DNA of 64,000 bases from NCBI RefSeq assembly GCF_001613505.1, contig NZ_BDCM01000014.1, positions 1 to 64,000 of the forward strand, given 5' to 3'. Numbering within the stretch: the first letter of the stretch is position 1; every line of letters begins with the position of its first letter. This stretch comes from Nocardia mikamii NBRC 108933 (GTDB lineage: Bacteria > Actinomycetota > Actinomycetes > Mycobacteriales > Mycobacteriaceae). Shown here piece by piece: positions 41,339-52,517 of the stretch. The position numbers were made by a program, and so were the translations under genes. A model generated the notes under the pieces. The model worked only from the letters and a program-made list of their open reading frames with translations, searched no databases and was not told the origin of the DNA.

Positions 41339-41875
41339 TCAGCCGGTGCCGTTCGGGTCGCCGCCACCGACGCGGCGCAGCAGCTCCGCGACGGCCGTGC
41401 GCACCGCGTTCATCCTGATCGTCCACCGATCCCCGGCGAGCTGCAACCGCATCACCTCGGTCCCTCCGGGGCCGCTCAGCCCGAGGAAGACGGTGCCGAC
41501 CGGGCAGCCGTTCTGCGCGTCCGGCCCGGCGACACCGGTGAGCCCGATCCCCCAGTCGGCCTCGCACTCCGCGCGGGCGCCGACGGCGAGCTGTTCGGCG
41601 GTACCCGCCGCGACCGGCCCGTCCGCGGCCAGCGTGTGTTCGCTCACGCCGGCCAGGCGGTGTTTGAGGTCGGTGGCGTAGACGATCAGCCCGCCGCGCA
41701 ACACCACGCTCGCGCCCGGCACCCCCGCGATCGTGGCCGCGAGCAGACCGGCGGTCAGGGATTCGGCGGTGGCCACGGTCTGTCCGGTGCGGGTCAGCGT
41801 CGCCACCAGCTCGACGGCCTCGGGAACAGCGCTCAGCGGATCGGCGGCGGCCACGTCGGTGCCCAGCGTGGTCAC
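41339..41875 (-). CDS. CinA C-terminal domain family protein (nicotinamide-nucleotide amidase)
   Basis: A 178-residue protein equivalent to the C-terminal CinA/PncC domain. ATLTRTGQTVATAESLTAGL contains the conserved A-E-S-x-T, VVLRGGLIVYATDLKHRLAG follows, and GIGLTGVAGPDAQNGCPVGT is the T-G-x-A-G-P catalytic segment. Homologous enzymes hydrolyse nicotinamide mononucleotide for NAD salvage. The start is GTG at 41875, overlapping the pgsA stop as GTGA, so it is coupled to pgsA. No N-terminal CinA domain is present. Confidence 0.9.
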   Translation of the reverse strand: MTTLGTDVAAADPLSAVPEAVELVATLTRTGQTVATAESLTAGLLAATIAGVPGASVVLRGGLIVYATDLKHRLAGVSEHTLAADGPVAAGTAEQLAVGARAECEADWGIGLTGVAGPDAQNGCPVGTVFLGLSGPGGTEVMRLQLAGDRWTIRMNAVRTAVAELLRRVGGGDPNGTG

Positions 41876-42540
41876 CGCCGCTCGACCGGCCGCGCCCACA
41901 ACCGGGCCGCCTGCACCACGTAATCCAGTCCGGTGACCACAGTCAGCACCACCGCGACATACATCAGCGCCATGCCCGCGCTCGCCCACGCGTCGGCGAG
42001 CGGCAGCAGCAGGACGCCGATCGCCACCGACTGCACCAGCGTCTTGGCCTTACCGCCGCGGCCGGCGGGTATCACGCCGCGGCGCACCACGGCCAGCCGC
42101 AGCAACGTCACGCCGATTTCGCGGGCACAGATCACGGCCGTGATCCACCAGGGAAGGTCGCCGAGTGCCGACAACCCGATGAGGGCAGCGCCGATCAGCG
42201 CCTTGTCGGCGATCGGATCCGCCAATTTGCCGAAGTCGGTGACCAGTCCGTACTTGCGCGCGAGTTGGCCGTCGATGCGGTCGGTGACCGCCGCGATGCC
42301 GAACAGCGCGGCCGCGGCGATCCGCCATCCGGTGTCGTGGCCGCCCCCGGCGAACAATGCCAGCAGGAAGATCGGCACGATCAGGATACGCAGGACCGTG
42401 AGGATGTTGGCGATGTTCATCAGTGGCACCGCGGAGGGCTCGACCGTCCGGTTCGGTTGCGGCGGAACGAGATTCGCCCGCGCTCTGCCGGCTTCGGCCC
42501 AGGTCCGGTCCATATCGTCGCTCTGCACGCTCACCGGCAC
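41872..42540 (-). CDS. pgsA: CDP-diacylglycerol--glycerol-3-phosphate 3-phosphatidyltransferase PgsA
   Basis: A 222-residue integral membrane enzyme making phosphatidylglycerol phosphate. The CDP-alcohol phosphatidyltransferase motif is intact: DG-x2-AR-x8-G-x3-D-x3-D in IDGQLARKYGLVTDFGKLAD and the following PIAD. Five or six helices surround it (ILIVPIFLLALFAGGG; WWITAVICAREIGVTLLRLA; MALMYVAVVLTVVTGL). The exact start is uncertain: GTG 42540 or ATG 42513. It is coupled to the CinA gene downstream and divergent from argA. Confidence 0.92.
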   Translation of the reverse strand: MPVSVQSDDMDRTWAEAGRARANLVPPQPNRTVEPSAVPLMNIANILTVLRILIVPIFLLALFAGGGHDTGWRIAAAALFGIAAVTDRIDGQLARKYGLVTDFGKLADPIADKALIGAALIGLSALGDLPWWITAVICAREIGVTLLRLAVVRRGVIPAGRGGKAKTLVQSVAIGVLLLPLADAWASAGMALMYVAVVLTVVTGLDYVVQAARLWARPVERR

Positions 42541-42653
42541 CCCCGGCCGGAACGCACGCAGCCGCGGCCCCCGGCGGATCGAGGCAGGCGGGCGGACGAG
42601 ATGTGCGGCACTCCACCAGACTATCGGTTAACGACCCGACTACTGTGCACCCC

Positions 42654-43196
42654 ATGACCACGCGGGCACATCACAGTGATTCGATCGGCGCCACCGACCC
42701 CGGCACCGTGCGAGTCCGACGCGCCCGCACCTCGGATGTGCCCGCCATCAAAAGCCTCGTCGACGTCTACGCCGGCCGCATCCTGCTGGAGAAGAATCTC
42801 GTCACGCTCTACGAGGCGGTGCAGGAATTCTGGGTCGCCGAGGTCGGCGAGAGCCTCGTCGGATGTGGCGCATTACACGTACTGTGGGCCGATCTGGGCG
42901 AAGTGCGCACCGTCGCGGTCCACCCCGACGCCAAGGGTCGCGGCGTCGGGCGGCTGATCGTGGACCAGCTGATCGCGACCGCCCGCGAACTCCAGCTGCA
43001 GCGGCTGTTCGTGCTGACCTTCGAGGTGGAGTTCTTCTCCCGGCACGGGTTCGCCGAGATCGACGGCACGCCCGTCACCGCCGAGGTCTTCGCCGAGATG
43101 TGCCGCTCCTACGACACCGGTGTGGCCGAATTCCTCGACCTCAGCTACGTCAAGCCGAACACCCTCGGCAATACTCGGATGCTGTTGACCCTCTGA
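42654..43196 (+). CDS. argA: Amino-acid N-acetyltransferase ArgA
   Basis: A 180-residue GNAT-fold enzyme for the first step of arginine synthesis, transferring acetyl from acetyl-CoA to glutamate. TVRVRRARTSDVPAIKSLVD opens the fold; EVRTVAVHPDAKGRGVGRLI is the acetyl-CoA pyrophosphate loop (G-R-G-V-G); RLFVLTFEVEFFSRHGFAEI is the motif B strand and helix. Size and location next to pgsA match the mycobacterial stand-alone ArgA. It is followed by a YciI-like gene 18 bp downstream. Confidence 0.9.
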   Translation: MTTRAHHSDSIGATDPGTVRVRRARTSDVPAIKSLVDVYAGRILLEKNLVTLYEAVQEFWVAEVGESLVGCGALHVLWADLGEVRTVAVHPDAKGRGVGRLIVDQLIATARELQLQRLFVLTFEVEFFSRHGFAEIDGTPVTAEVFAEMCRSYDTGVAEFLDLSYVKPNTLGNTRMLLTL

Positions 43197-43213
43197 ACCT
43201 TTCGGGAGCGCCC

Positions 43214-43516
43214 GTGCCGATCTTCGCCGTCCACTACACCTATTCCGACGCCACCGTCGCCGGGCGCGACGAGCATCGGCCCCGGCATCGGGAATGGCTG
43301 TCGAATCTGGTCGACCAGGGTGTGGTCCTCACGACCGGGCCGTATGCCGACGGATCCGGTGCGCTGCTGCTGTTCCGCGCCGCCGATGCCGCGGCATTGG
43401 AGGAACTGCTCGCATCCGATCCGTTCGCGCAGGAGGGGCTCATCGATGCGAAGCGCTTCCTGGAGTGGACCCCGGTGATGGGCGCCTTCTCGGCACAGGA
43501 GGCGCCGAACCCCTAG
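43214..43516 (+). CDS. YciI-like protein
   Basis: A 100-residue protein of the YciI-like dimeric alpha+beta barrel family: PIFAVHYTYSDATVAGRDEH, then HREWLSNLVDQGVVLTTGPY (family His and Gly block) and ASDPFAQEGLIDAKRFLEWT. Members are small enzymes or ligand-binding proteins of unclear role. Start GTG at 43214 with GGGAG five bases upstream. It follows argA closely, so it is probably co-transcribed. Confidence 0.88.
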   Translation: MPIFAVHYTYSDATVAGRDEHRPRHREWLSNLVDQGVVLTTGPYADGSGALLLFRAADAAALEELLASDPFAQEGLIDAKRFLEWTPVMGAFSAQEAPNP

Positions 43517-43580
43517 GCGGGGCCGCGAGAGCCCGCTACGATGCTCGGCATAGTCAACCAGTTGCATATGCGAGGTGGCG

Positions 43581-43997
43581 ATGCAGGCATTCCGACAGGC
43601 CGTGGAGGCACGTGACAGCGCGGCGATCGAGGCGTTGCTCGCCGAGAACGTCGTGTTCACCAGTCCGGTGGCGTTCAAGCCCTATCCCGGCCGGGCCCTC
43701 ACCGCGGCGATTCTGCGCGGCGTCCTGCGAGTGTTCGAGGACTTCCGCTACGTCCGCGAGATCACCGACGCCGGCGGGCACGACTCGACGCTGATCTTCG
43801 AGGCGACGGTCGACGGGAAGCACGTGACCGGCGCCGATTTCATCCACACCGATGAGGCGGGCCGGATCGACGACCTGATGGTGATGGTGCGCCCGCTCTC
43901 GGCGGCCAATGCCCTGGCCGCGGCGATGGGTGCGCAATTCGAGCGCATCCAGGCCGAGGCCGCCGAGCAGATCGAGCGGGAGAACGCGCCGCTGTAG
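43581..43997 (+). CDS. NTF2-like / SnoaL-like protein
   Basis: A 138-residue NTF2-fold protein. FRQAVEARDSAAIEALLAEN, VVFTSPVAFKPYPGRALTAA and GADFIHTDEAGRIDDLMVMV follow the order of the fold, and the last helix (FERIQAEAAEQIERENAPL) is extended. It could be an isomerase or ligand-binding protein; no catalytic residues can be fixed. The ATG at 43581 follows AGGTGGCG directly, better than the GTG at 43575. It belongs to a series of small genes between argA and ftsK. Confidence 0.8.
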   Translation: MQAFRQAVEARDSAAIEALLAENVVFTSPVAFKPYPGRALTAAILRGVLRVFEDFRYVREITDAGGHDSTLIFEATVDGKHVTGADFIHTDEAGRIDDLMVMVRPLSAANALAAAMGAQFERIQAEAAEQIERENAPL

Positions 43998-44033
43998 GCC
44001 GCACCGTCGCGTCCGGCGATCTACCGTGAACCG

Positions 44034-44459
44034 GTGCGCTTGGATCCGAATACCGCGCTGGCGCGAGCACGCGCGGCGCGCGTGGCCCGGCTGGGTACGA
44101 CCGACCCGACGGGCCGGCCCCACCTGGTGCCCGTGACCTTCGCGCTCTCGCCCTCGGGCCGGATTCTGGTGACCGCGGTCGATCAGAAACCGAAATCGAC
44201 GACCGACCTGCGGCGGTTGCGCAATATCGCGGTCGAGAACCGGGTCTCGGTGCTGGCCGACGACTACGACGAGGACTGGACCCGGCTGTGGTGGGTCCGG
44301 CTCGACGGCACCGCCGCCGTCGCCACCACCGATACCGAGCGCGCCGAGGCGATCGCCTGGCTCACCGCGAAATACCCGCAGTACCAGGACAACGCCCCGC
44401 GCGGACCGGTCATCCGGGTCGAGATCCGGACCGTCACCGGCTGGGCGTACACCGGGTAG
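44034..44459 (+). CDS. PPOX-class F420-dependent oxidoreductase (TIGR03668-like)
   Basis: A 141-residue split-barrel protein of the pyridoxamine-5'-phosphate-oxidase-like group. ARVARLGTTDPTGRPHLVPV and TFALSPSGRILVTAVDQKPK are the core; LRRLRNIAVENRVSVLADDY, then EDWTRLWWVRLDGTAAV match the TIGR03668 family that uses F420. Substrate unknown. Start GTG at 44034; no strong ribosome site. It is convergent with ftsK over a 17-bp gap. Confidence 0.86.
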   Translation: MRLDPNTALARARAARVARLGTTDPTGRPHLVPVTFALSPSGRILVTAVDQKPKSTTDLRRLRNIAVENRVSVLADDYDEDWTRLWWVRLDGTAAVATTDTERAEAIAWLTAKYPQYQDNAPRGPVIRVEIRTVTGWAYTG

Positions 44460-44476
44460 GGCCTACGCCGGGAACC

Positions 44477-47068
44477 CTAGGCGTCGATCGCATCGGGTTC
44501 GGCCGCTTCCTCCGCCTCTCCCCCACCGCGGATCGAATACAGCAGTCCGTCCAGCTCATCGGGTTTGACGAGCACGTCGCGCGCCTTGGAGCCTTCGCTC
44601 GGGCCGACGACACCGCGAGTCTCCATCAGATCCATCAGGCGGCCCGCCTTGGCGAATCCGACGCGCAGTTTGCGCTGCAGCATCGAGGTGGAGCCGAACT
44701 GCGAGGTGACGACCAGTTCGACGGCCTGCAGGAAGACGTCGAGATCGTCGCCGATATCCGGGTCGACGTCCTTCTTCTCCCCGGCCTTCGCCGTGGTGAC
44801 GCCCTCCTGATACTCGGGTTCGGCCTGATTCTTGGCGAAGTCGACGACGGCCTGGATCTCCTCGTCGGAGATGAACGCACCCTGCAGTCGGGTCGGCTTG
44901 GACGCGCCCATCGGCAGGAACAGGCCGTCGCCCATACCGATCAACTTCTCCGCACCCGGCTGATCCAGGATGACCCGCGAGTCGGTGAGCGAAGAGGTCG
45001 CGAACGCCAGCCGGGAGGGAACGTTGGTCTTGATCAGACCGGTCACCACGTCCACCGAGGGCCGCTGGGTCGCCAGCACCAGATGGATACCGGCCGCGCG
45101 CGCCTTCTGGGTGATACGCACGATGGCGTCCTCGACGTCGCGCGGCGCGGTCATCATCAGATCGGCCAGCTCGTCGACGATCGCCAGAATGTAGGGGTAA
45201 GGCCGGTATACGCGCTCGCTGCCCAGCGGTGTGGTGATCTGGCCCGATTTCACCTTCTTGTTGAAATCGTCGATGTGGCGGACCTTGCTGGCCTGCATGT
45301 CCTGATACCGCTGCTCCATCTCCTCCACCAGCCAGGCCAGCGCGGCGGCGGCCTTCTTCGGCTGGGTGATGATGGGCGTGATCAGATGCGGAATGCCCTC
45401 GTACGGCGTGAGTTCCACCATCTTCGGGTCGATGAGGATCATCCGCACCTCGTCCGGGGTGGCGCGGCCCAGCAGCGAGACCAGCATCGAGTTGACGAAA
45501 CTCGACTTACCCGAACCGGTGGAACCGGCGACCAGCAGATGCGGCATCTTCGCCAGATTCGCGGAGACGAATTCGCCCTCGATGTTCTTGCCGAGTCCGA
45601 TCACCAACGGGTGGTGGTCGTTTCGCGTGGAGGGAGCCTTGAGCACATCCGCCAGCCGGACCAGTTCGCGGTCGGCGTTGGGCACCTCGATACCGACCGC
45701 CGATTTGCCCGGAATCGGGGCTAGCAAACGCACATTCTCGGTGGCCACCGCATAGGCGATATTGCGCGCCAGGGCGGTGATCTTCTCGACCTTCACGCCG
45801 GGCCCGAGTTCGACCTCGTAGCGGGTGACCGTCGGACCGCGCACGAAACCGGTGACCGCCGCGTCGATCTTGAACTGCACCAGCACCTCGGTGATCGCCT
45901 CGATCATCGATTCGTTGGCGGCACTGCGCTTCTTCGGCGGATCGCCGTCGGTCAGCAGCGTCAGCGGCGGCAGCTGATAGTCGCCGTCGACCTCGCGGTC
46001 GGTGACGAATTCCAATTGCTGCGCGGGCGGCGGCTCGGGTGTCTGGTCGACGACCTTGGGCGCCTTGCGCGTCTTGGGTTTGGTTGCGGGAGGCGGGATT
46101 TCGTCCGCCTCGGCGATATCCTTCGCGTCACGCAGCGGCGGTTCGCCGAGGACCTCGGTCACCGCGTCGGCGCCGCCGAATTCGTCGGCCGGGTAGTTCT
46201 CCTCCGGGGTGCGGCCGCGCCGCGACGAACGGCTCTTGTGCACCGGAAAACCGTCGGCGTCATAGTTTTCCGGGTCGTAGAGCCCGTATTGCCCGTCGTC
46301 GTCGGCGAATTCGGCATCGGGCAGGCCGAACAGTTCCCGCAGCCGATGCGGAACCTCACGCACCGTCGTACCGGTCACCAGCAGCAGTCCGAAGAGCATG
46401 GCCAGCAACAGCAGCGGCACCGCCAGCCACGCGGTGAGCCCGTTGCGCAGCGGCCCGCCCAGCACGTAACCGACGAAACCCGCCGCATGGGCGCGCCCGT
46501 GCGCGTCGGCCGGCGCGCCCGCGAAGATATGCCAGATTCCCAGCGCCGACAGACCCACCAGCACCCCGCCGAGGACCAGGCGGGGCCGGATCTCGGGCCG
46601 CGGTTCGGTGCGCATCAGCACCACCGCGATACCGGAGGCCACGAAAGGCAGCACGGCCGCGGCGGATCCGGCGATCGCCCGCACCGCGGTGTCGACCCAG
46701 TGCCCCACCGGGCCGCCCGCCGACAACCAGACCGCGGCCGCGATGACGACGCTGAAAGCGACCAGTGCCAACGCGATTCCGTCGCGGCGGTGACCGTGTT
46801 CGATCTCCCCCGCCCGGCTGATGGTGCGGGTGGTGGCGCCGAATCCGCGCGCCAGCACCGACCAGCCGTTGCCGATACCGCGGCCGAGCACGGCCAGCGG
46901 TGCGGTCTGCGGTGACCGGCGCACCGGCCTGCGGGTCGCGGTGGTGGTGCGGCCGCGCGGCGCCGATCGGGCGCGCGAGCCTCCCGAGCGAGTCCGCGCC
47001 GGAGCCCGCCCCCGGGTGGATCCCGCCCGCGAACTCGACGTCGTGGTGCCGCGGGACTTACCTGCCAT
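44477..47068 (-). CDS. ftsK: DNA translocase FtsK
   Basis: An 863-residue septal DNA pump coordinating chromosome segregation with division. The first 65 residues are basic and disordered. About four membrane helices follow (LALVAFSVVIAAAVWLSAGG; LPFVASGIAVVLM; LVLGGVLVGLSALGIWHI; LLLLAMLFGLLLVTG), then a linker and the motor: LLVAGSTGSGKSSFVNSMLV near residue 520 (Walker A) and YILAIVDELADLM (Walker B). The C-terminal gamma winged helix is VTSQFGSTSMLQRKLRVGFA with KAGRLMDLMETRGVVGPSEG. Position after argA matches mycobacteria. Confidence 0.97.
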   Translation of the reverse strand: MAGKSRGTTTSSSRAGSTRGRAPARTRSGGSRARSAPRGRTTTATRRPVRRSPQTAPLAVLGRGIGNGWSVLARGFGATTRTISRAGEIEHGHRRDGIALALVAFSVVIAAAVWLSAGGPVGHWVDTAVRAIAGSAAAVLPFVASGIAVVLMRTEPRPEIRPRLVLGGVLVGLSALGIWHIFAGAPADAHGRAHAAGFVGYVLGGPLRNGLTAWLAVPLLLLAMLFGLLLVTGTTVREVPHRLRELFGLPDAEFADDDGQYGLYDPENYDADGFPVHKSRSSRRGRTPEENYPADEFGGADAVTEVLGEPPLRDAKDIAEADEIPPPATKPKTRKAPKVVDQTPEPPPAQQLEFVTDREVDGDYQLPPLTLLTDGDPPKKRSAANESMIEAITEVLVQFKIDAAVTGFVRGPTVTRYEVELGPGVKVEKITALARNIAYAVATENVRLLAPIPGKSAVGIEVPNADRELVRLADVLKAPSTRNDHHPLVIGLGKNIEGEFVSANLAKMPHLLVAGSTGSGKSSFVNSMLVSLLGRATPDEVRMILIDPKMVELTPYEGIPHLITPIITQPKKAAAALAWLVEEMEQRYQDMQASKVRHIDDFNKKVKSGQITTPLGSERVYRPYPYILAIVDELADLMMTAPRDVEDAIVRITQKARAAGIHLVLATQRPSVDVVTGLIKTNVPSRLAFATSSLTDSRVILDQPGAEKLIGMGDGLFLPMGASKPTRLQGAFISDEEIQAVVDFAKNQAEPEYQEGVTTAKAGEKKDVDPDIGDDLDVFLQAVELVVTSQFGSTSMLQRKLRVGFAKAGRLMDLMETRGVVGPSEGSKARDVLVKPDELDGLLYSIRGGGEAEEAAEPDAIDA

Positions 47069-47182
47069 GACCTCAGGCTAGCCGCAACAGCCCCATCGGG
47101 ACCATCCGCAACACCCATCCCAACCACATCATTGCCGACCTCACAACGCCGTCAGCGGCCGGAAACGACGCGCGCGACGGCC

Positions 47183-47806
47183 TCAGACGCTGCGATCGGA
47201 GGCGAAGACCGCGGCCACATCGTCGACACCACCGGCAGCGTCGACGCGGACCTCGTTGCGGCCGAACGCGTGAAGCAGCAGTTCGGAGGGCTGCCCGGTG
47301 AGGACCACCGCATCGCCGCCGACGTTGTGCGCCGTCACGCGTTCGCCCTCCGGCGTCGCCAGCACGACGGTGACCGGCGATTTGCGATACGCCATCCGCG
47401 CCATCCGCCGCGTCGCCGACCACAACTTGCGCTCGTCCTCGGCCGGCAGCGGGCGCGGCTTCCATTCGGGGTCGGCGCGGCGCACGTCCTCGTGGTGGAC
47501 GAACATCTCGGTCAGGTTGACCACGGCGTCGACCGGCTTCAGCGGCGACCACCACGGCGGTCCGGTGCGAATCTGCTCCAGCAGTTCGGTGAACGGCTTC
47601 TCCGACACCTTGGCCTGCACCGAATCCAGGTATCCCGCAAGGGGTTTCAGCAGGATCCCCGGTGCGGCCGCGGGATGACGCTCGCGCACCACCAGATGCG
47701 CGGCCAGGTCGTGCACCGTCCAGGTGCCGCACAGGGTCGGGGCGTCGGGACCGACCGCCGTCATGGTCGACACCAGGGCCCGGCGTTCCCGTTGAGCCAT
47801 ACTCAT
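47183..47806 (-). CDS. TIGR03085 family metal-binding protein (DinB/MDMPI-like)
   Basis: A 207-residue protein of the DinB/mycothiol maleylpyruvate-isomerase-like fold. LCGTWTVHDLAAHLVVRERH is the first block with a metal-binding histidine, and VNLTEMFVHHEDVRRADPEW supplies the paired histidines. Members of TIGR03085 are thought to be mycothiol-dependent transferases or metal-binding enzymes; substrate unknown. A second ATG at 47800 is equally possible. It lies between ftsK and RNase J on the same strand. Confidence 0.86.
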   Translation of the reverse strand: MSMAQRERRALVSTMTAVGPDAPTLCGTWTVHDLAAHLVVRERHPAAAPGILLKPLAGYLDSVQAKVSEKPFTELLEQIRTGPPWWSPLKPVDAVVNLTEMFVHHEDVRRADPEWKPRPLPAEDERKLWSATRRMARMAYRKSPVTVVLATPEGERVTAHNVGGDAVVLTGQPSELLLHAFGRNEVRVDAAGGVDDVAAVFASDRSV

Positions 47807-47892
47807 GGGCCGAGCGTAATGGGTCGGGGCCGGAGGAGGTAGCGAGTGCGACTACGCAGGTGTTCCGCTGCGATCCATCGGCACTGCGTAGC

Positions 47893-47926
47893 GGCCCCGC
47901 CCGAATCCATCACTGTGGGCGGGGCC
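47893..47926 (-). terminator. Stem-loop 3' of the RNase J gene
   Basis: A perfect 10-bp stem GGCCCCGCCC (47893..47902) / GGGCGGGGCC (47917..47926) with a 14-nt loop lies 13 bp beyond the RNase J stop at 47940. It probably terminates the dapA-RNase J transcript before the TIGR03085 gene. Confidence 0.75.
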
Positions 47927-47939
47927 ACATCCAGCAGTC

Positions 47940-49972
<2,033 letters not shown>

Positions 49973-49976
<4 letters not shown>

Positions 49977-50881
49977 GCGAGCACCCCCGCCAGTCGCAGT
50001 TCGGCGACGATCGATTCCAGATTCACACCTATGGGCATCAGCTGCGGCAGCCGCGGCTCGCCGACATCCATTCCGAGCAACCGCAGCGACGACTTGATCA
50101 GGGCCACGCCGCCGACCCGGGCCATCGCGCGGTTGACGGGCAACAGGCCGGCATTGATGTCGCGAGCCAGCGTGACCTCACCGGCCGCGTACGCATCACG
50201 CAACTGCACCAGCCGCTCCGGCACCAGATGGCCGATCACACTGATGAATCCGACCGCACCCACCGACAACCACGGCAGATTGAGCACGTCGTCGCCGGAG
50301 TAGTAGGCCAGCCCGGTGTCGGCGATCAGTTCCGCTCCCGCGCCCAGGTCGCCCTTGGCGTCCTTCACCGCGACGATGTTCGGGTGTTCGGCCAGGCGCC
50401 GCAGCGTATCCGGGGCGATCGGCACGATCGAGCGCGGCGGAATGTCGTACAGCGTCACCGGCAGATCGGTCGCGTCGGCGACGGCAGTGAAATGCGCCAG
50501 CAAACCTTCCTGCGACGGGCGCGAGTAGTACGGCGTCACCACCAGCAAACCGTGCGCACCCGCACGCTCGGCGTTGCGGGCGAGCTCGATGCTGTGGGCG
50601 GTGTCGTAGGTGCCGGCGCCCGCGATGACGGTGGCGCGGTCGCCCACGGCGTCGACGACGGCGTGCAGCAGGTCGAACTTCTCCGATTCGGTGGTGGTCG
50701 GCGATTCTCCGGTGGTGCCGGAGATGGCGAGCAGGTCGACACCGCGGTCGACCAGGCTTGCGGCCAGGGCGACGCCGGCATCGACATCGAGCTTGCCCTC
50801 GGCGGTAAAGGGGGTCACCATCGCGACACCGACCGTGCCGGACGCGCGCAGCTCCGTTCGCGTCGATTCACCGTTCGTCAT
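49973..50881 (-). CDS. dapA: 4-hydroxy-tetrahydrodipicolinate synthase DapA
   Basis: A 302-residue TIM-barrel aldolase combining pyruvate and aspartate semialdehyde on the way to diaminopimelate. The Schiff-base lysine lies in HPNIVAVKDAKGDLG, the tyrosine-containing VTPYYSRPSQEGLLAHF follows the family pattern, and GTTGESPTTTESEKFDLLHA is the conserved G-T-T-G-E phosphate-binding block. Length is normal. Its stop overlaps the RNase J start (ATGA). In mycobacteria dapA and RNase J are also adjacent. Confidence 0.97.
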
Positions 50882-50999
50882 GGTCAGAAAGGCTACCCGG
50901 TCGCGGATACGACACCGAACCGTCGTCCGTGATATCGGCGGACATTCCGGTCACATTCCAGCAATGACAGCGACCGTGACGGCATTTCGGCGCTGGCGC

Positions 51000-51030
51000 G
51001 ATGTCATTGATGACGTCATACTGATGTCAT
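51000..51030. promoter_or_regulatory. Operator-like repeats covering the start codon
   Basis: A GATGTCAT unit (51000..51007), the perfect palindrome ATGACGTCAT (51010..51019) and another GATGTCAT (51023..51030) lie in a row; the last unit contains the start codon of the gene at 51029. No Shine-Dalgarno is visible, so the mRNA may be leaderless. The layout fits autorepression by the encoded ribbon-helix-helix-like protein. Confidence 0.6.
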
Positions 51031-51475
51031 GGACCTGAACAAGTACACCGCCCGGCTGCGCGACGATCTGATCGCCGCGGCCGCCCTGGGCGACGAGAAG
51101 ACCCAGGCCACCGCCGCCGCATTGGCCGCCGCCACCGAGAATTCGCTGCGGCTGACGTTGCTGGCCGCGCTCTCGGATCTGGCGAACGAGGTCAACGCGA
51201 CCCTCGACGATCGCACCGTGCACGTCTCCCTGTCGGGGACCGACGCCCAGGTGGAGGTGCGCCGCACGGCATCCGAGGAGTCGCATCCGACCTTCGAGGA
51301 GATGACCGGCGACATCAGCCGCGTCACCCTGCGCATGGTCGAGAATTTGAAGGCCCGCGCCGAGGAGGCCGCTACGCAGAGCGGTCAATCGCTGAACTCC
51401 TGGCTCGCCGGTGCGGTACAGGGCGCCCTGCGCGACCAGATGCGCAAGGGCGGCCCCGGCCGCTGCGACAGCTGA
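51029..51475 (+). CDS. HicB/ribbon-helix-helix antitoxin-like protein
   Basis: A 148-residue protein. The N-terminal part is helical (LRDDLIAAAALGDEKTQATA, LRLTLLAALSDLANEVNATL), the middle has short strands (VHVSLSGTDAQVEVRRTA), and the end RVTLRMVENLKARAEEAATQ with SLNSWLAGAVQGALRDQ matches the ribbon-helix-helix of HicB-type antitoxins. Similar proteins in actinomycetes are annotated as HicB antitoxins and often lie next to a DUF4097 gene, which is absent here. No toxin is seen nearby. Operator-like repeats cover its start codon. Confidence 0.75.
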   Translation: MDLNKYTARLRDDLIAAAALGDEKTQATAAALAAATENSLRLTLLAALSDLANEVNATLDDRTVHVSLSGTDAQVEVRRTASEESHPTFEEMTGDISRVTLRMVENLKARAEEAATQSGQSLNSWLAGAVQGALRDQMRKGGPGRCDS

Positions 51476-51476
51476 G

Positions 51477-52517
51477 TCAGTCCATCACCGTCACGGTGCC
51501 GGTGGGACCGATCTCGATGCGGCGGTCCCGATCGGGCGCCTGCGCGAGGACAGTCGACAGCGCCCGCCGCCCCGGCGGCAGGATGCGCACCGTCACCGAG
51601 CCGGCGTTCGCCGCGTCCAATTCCCTTGTGGCGACGTCGATGACGCGCTCGCGCAACCATTTCGGCGCGTCGGTGAAACCGCCGTCGTCGAGGAGCACGA
51701 CCTCCACCCCGCGCGCTCGCGCACCCCGCGCGGCCCCGCTGAGTCCCTCGGTCACCAGCTGCGGGGCGCGCAGTCCGTCGCGCAGTTCCGCCTCCAGCAG
51801 CCGGCACTGCTCGCGTTCGCCGACGGTGAGGACCGCGCCGTCGGCGATGCGTTCCAGAATCGGGCGAGCCACCCGGTCCAGGCGCTCCAGCTGCCGGGCG
51901 CGTTCGCCGTCGGCCGCCGCCATCGTCGCCTCGGCGGCGGCCTGGGCGCTCGCCTCCTCGCGCAACATCCGCAGCGAACGCTGAGTGGGCCGCATGATCT
52001 GCGCGAACACCGAGATGGCGATGACGGTGCCGATGGGAACGATCGCGGCGACGATCGCGCTCGCGCTCAGCCACGCCAGCGCGCCGCCGACACCGATGAC
52101 GACCGCGACTCCGGCCACGCCCAGCCACGCCGTGCCCATCCGGCCCCGCAGCACCAGCACGGCCAGCACATACGAGGTCGCGAAGGTGGTCCACACCATG
52201 TGCCGGGTTTCCGGCGTGCCGGGATCGGCCGAGGTCAGCGCGGTGGCGACCGGCCCGGCGGCGGCGACGAAGATCGTGACGGTCCAGGGCAGCGGATCAC
52301 CGGGGGCCACCAGCACCAGCGCACCGGCCACCACCATCACGATCAGCGCGGTCACCGCCGACAGCGCATTCGTGGTGTCGAGGTTGCGGACCATATAGAG
52401 GGTGATGGTCACTTCGAGAAGGACCAGGAACAGCCACGCGGTACCGCCGCGCAACCCCAGCATCTCCCCCAGTCCGAACGCCTGTTCCCGACCGGTTTCA
52501 GTGCGCACCGTCACCAC
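51477..52517 (-). CDS. Histidine-kinase-like membrane protein lacking catalytic motifs
   Basis: A 346-residue membrane protein in the same operon as a histidine kinase and response regulator. It has about six helices (AWLFLVLLEVTITLYMV; VTALIVMVVAGALVLVAP; VTIFVAAAGPVATALTS; FATSYVLAVLVLRGRM; WLGVAGVAVVIGVGGALAWL; IVAAIVPIGTVIAISVFAQI) and a soluble C terminus with LERLDRVARPILERIADGAV, a dimerisation-like helix, but no H-box, N-box or glycine-rich ATP motif. It may be a sensor or an inactive kinase partner. It overlaps the kinase gene by 20 bp. Start could also be GTG at 52508. Confidence 0.68.
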   Translation of the reverse strand: MVTVRTETGREQAFGLGEMLGLRGGTAWLFLVLLEVTITLYMVRNLDTTNALSAVTALIVMVVAGALVLVAPGDPLPWTVTIFVAAAGPVATALTSADPGTPETRHMVWTTFATSYVLAVLVLRGRMGTAWLGVAGVAVVIGVGGALAWLSASAIVAAIVPIGTVIAISVFAQIMRPTQRSLRMLREEASAQAAAEATMAAADGERARQLERLDRVARPILERIADGAVLTVGEREQCRLLEAELRDGLRAPQLVTEGLSGAARGARARGVEVVLLDDGGFTDAPKWLRERVIDVATRELDAANAGSVTVRILPPGRRALSTVLAQAPDRDRRIEIGPTGTVTVMD

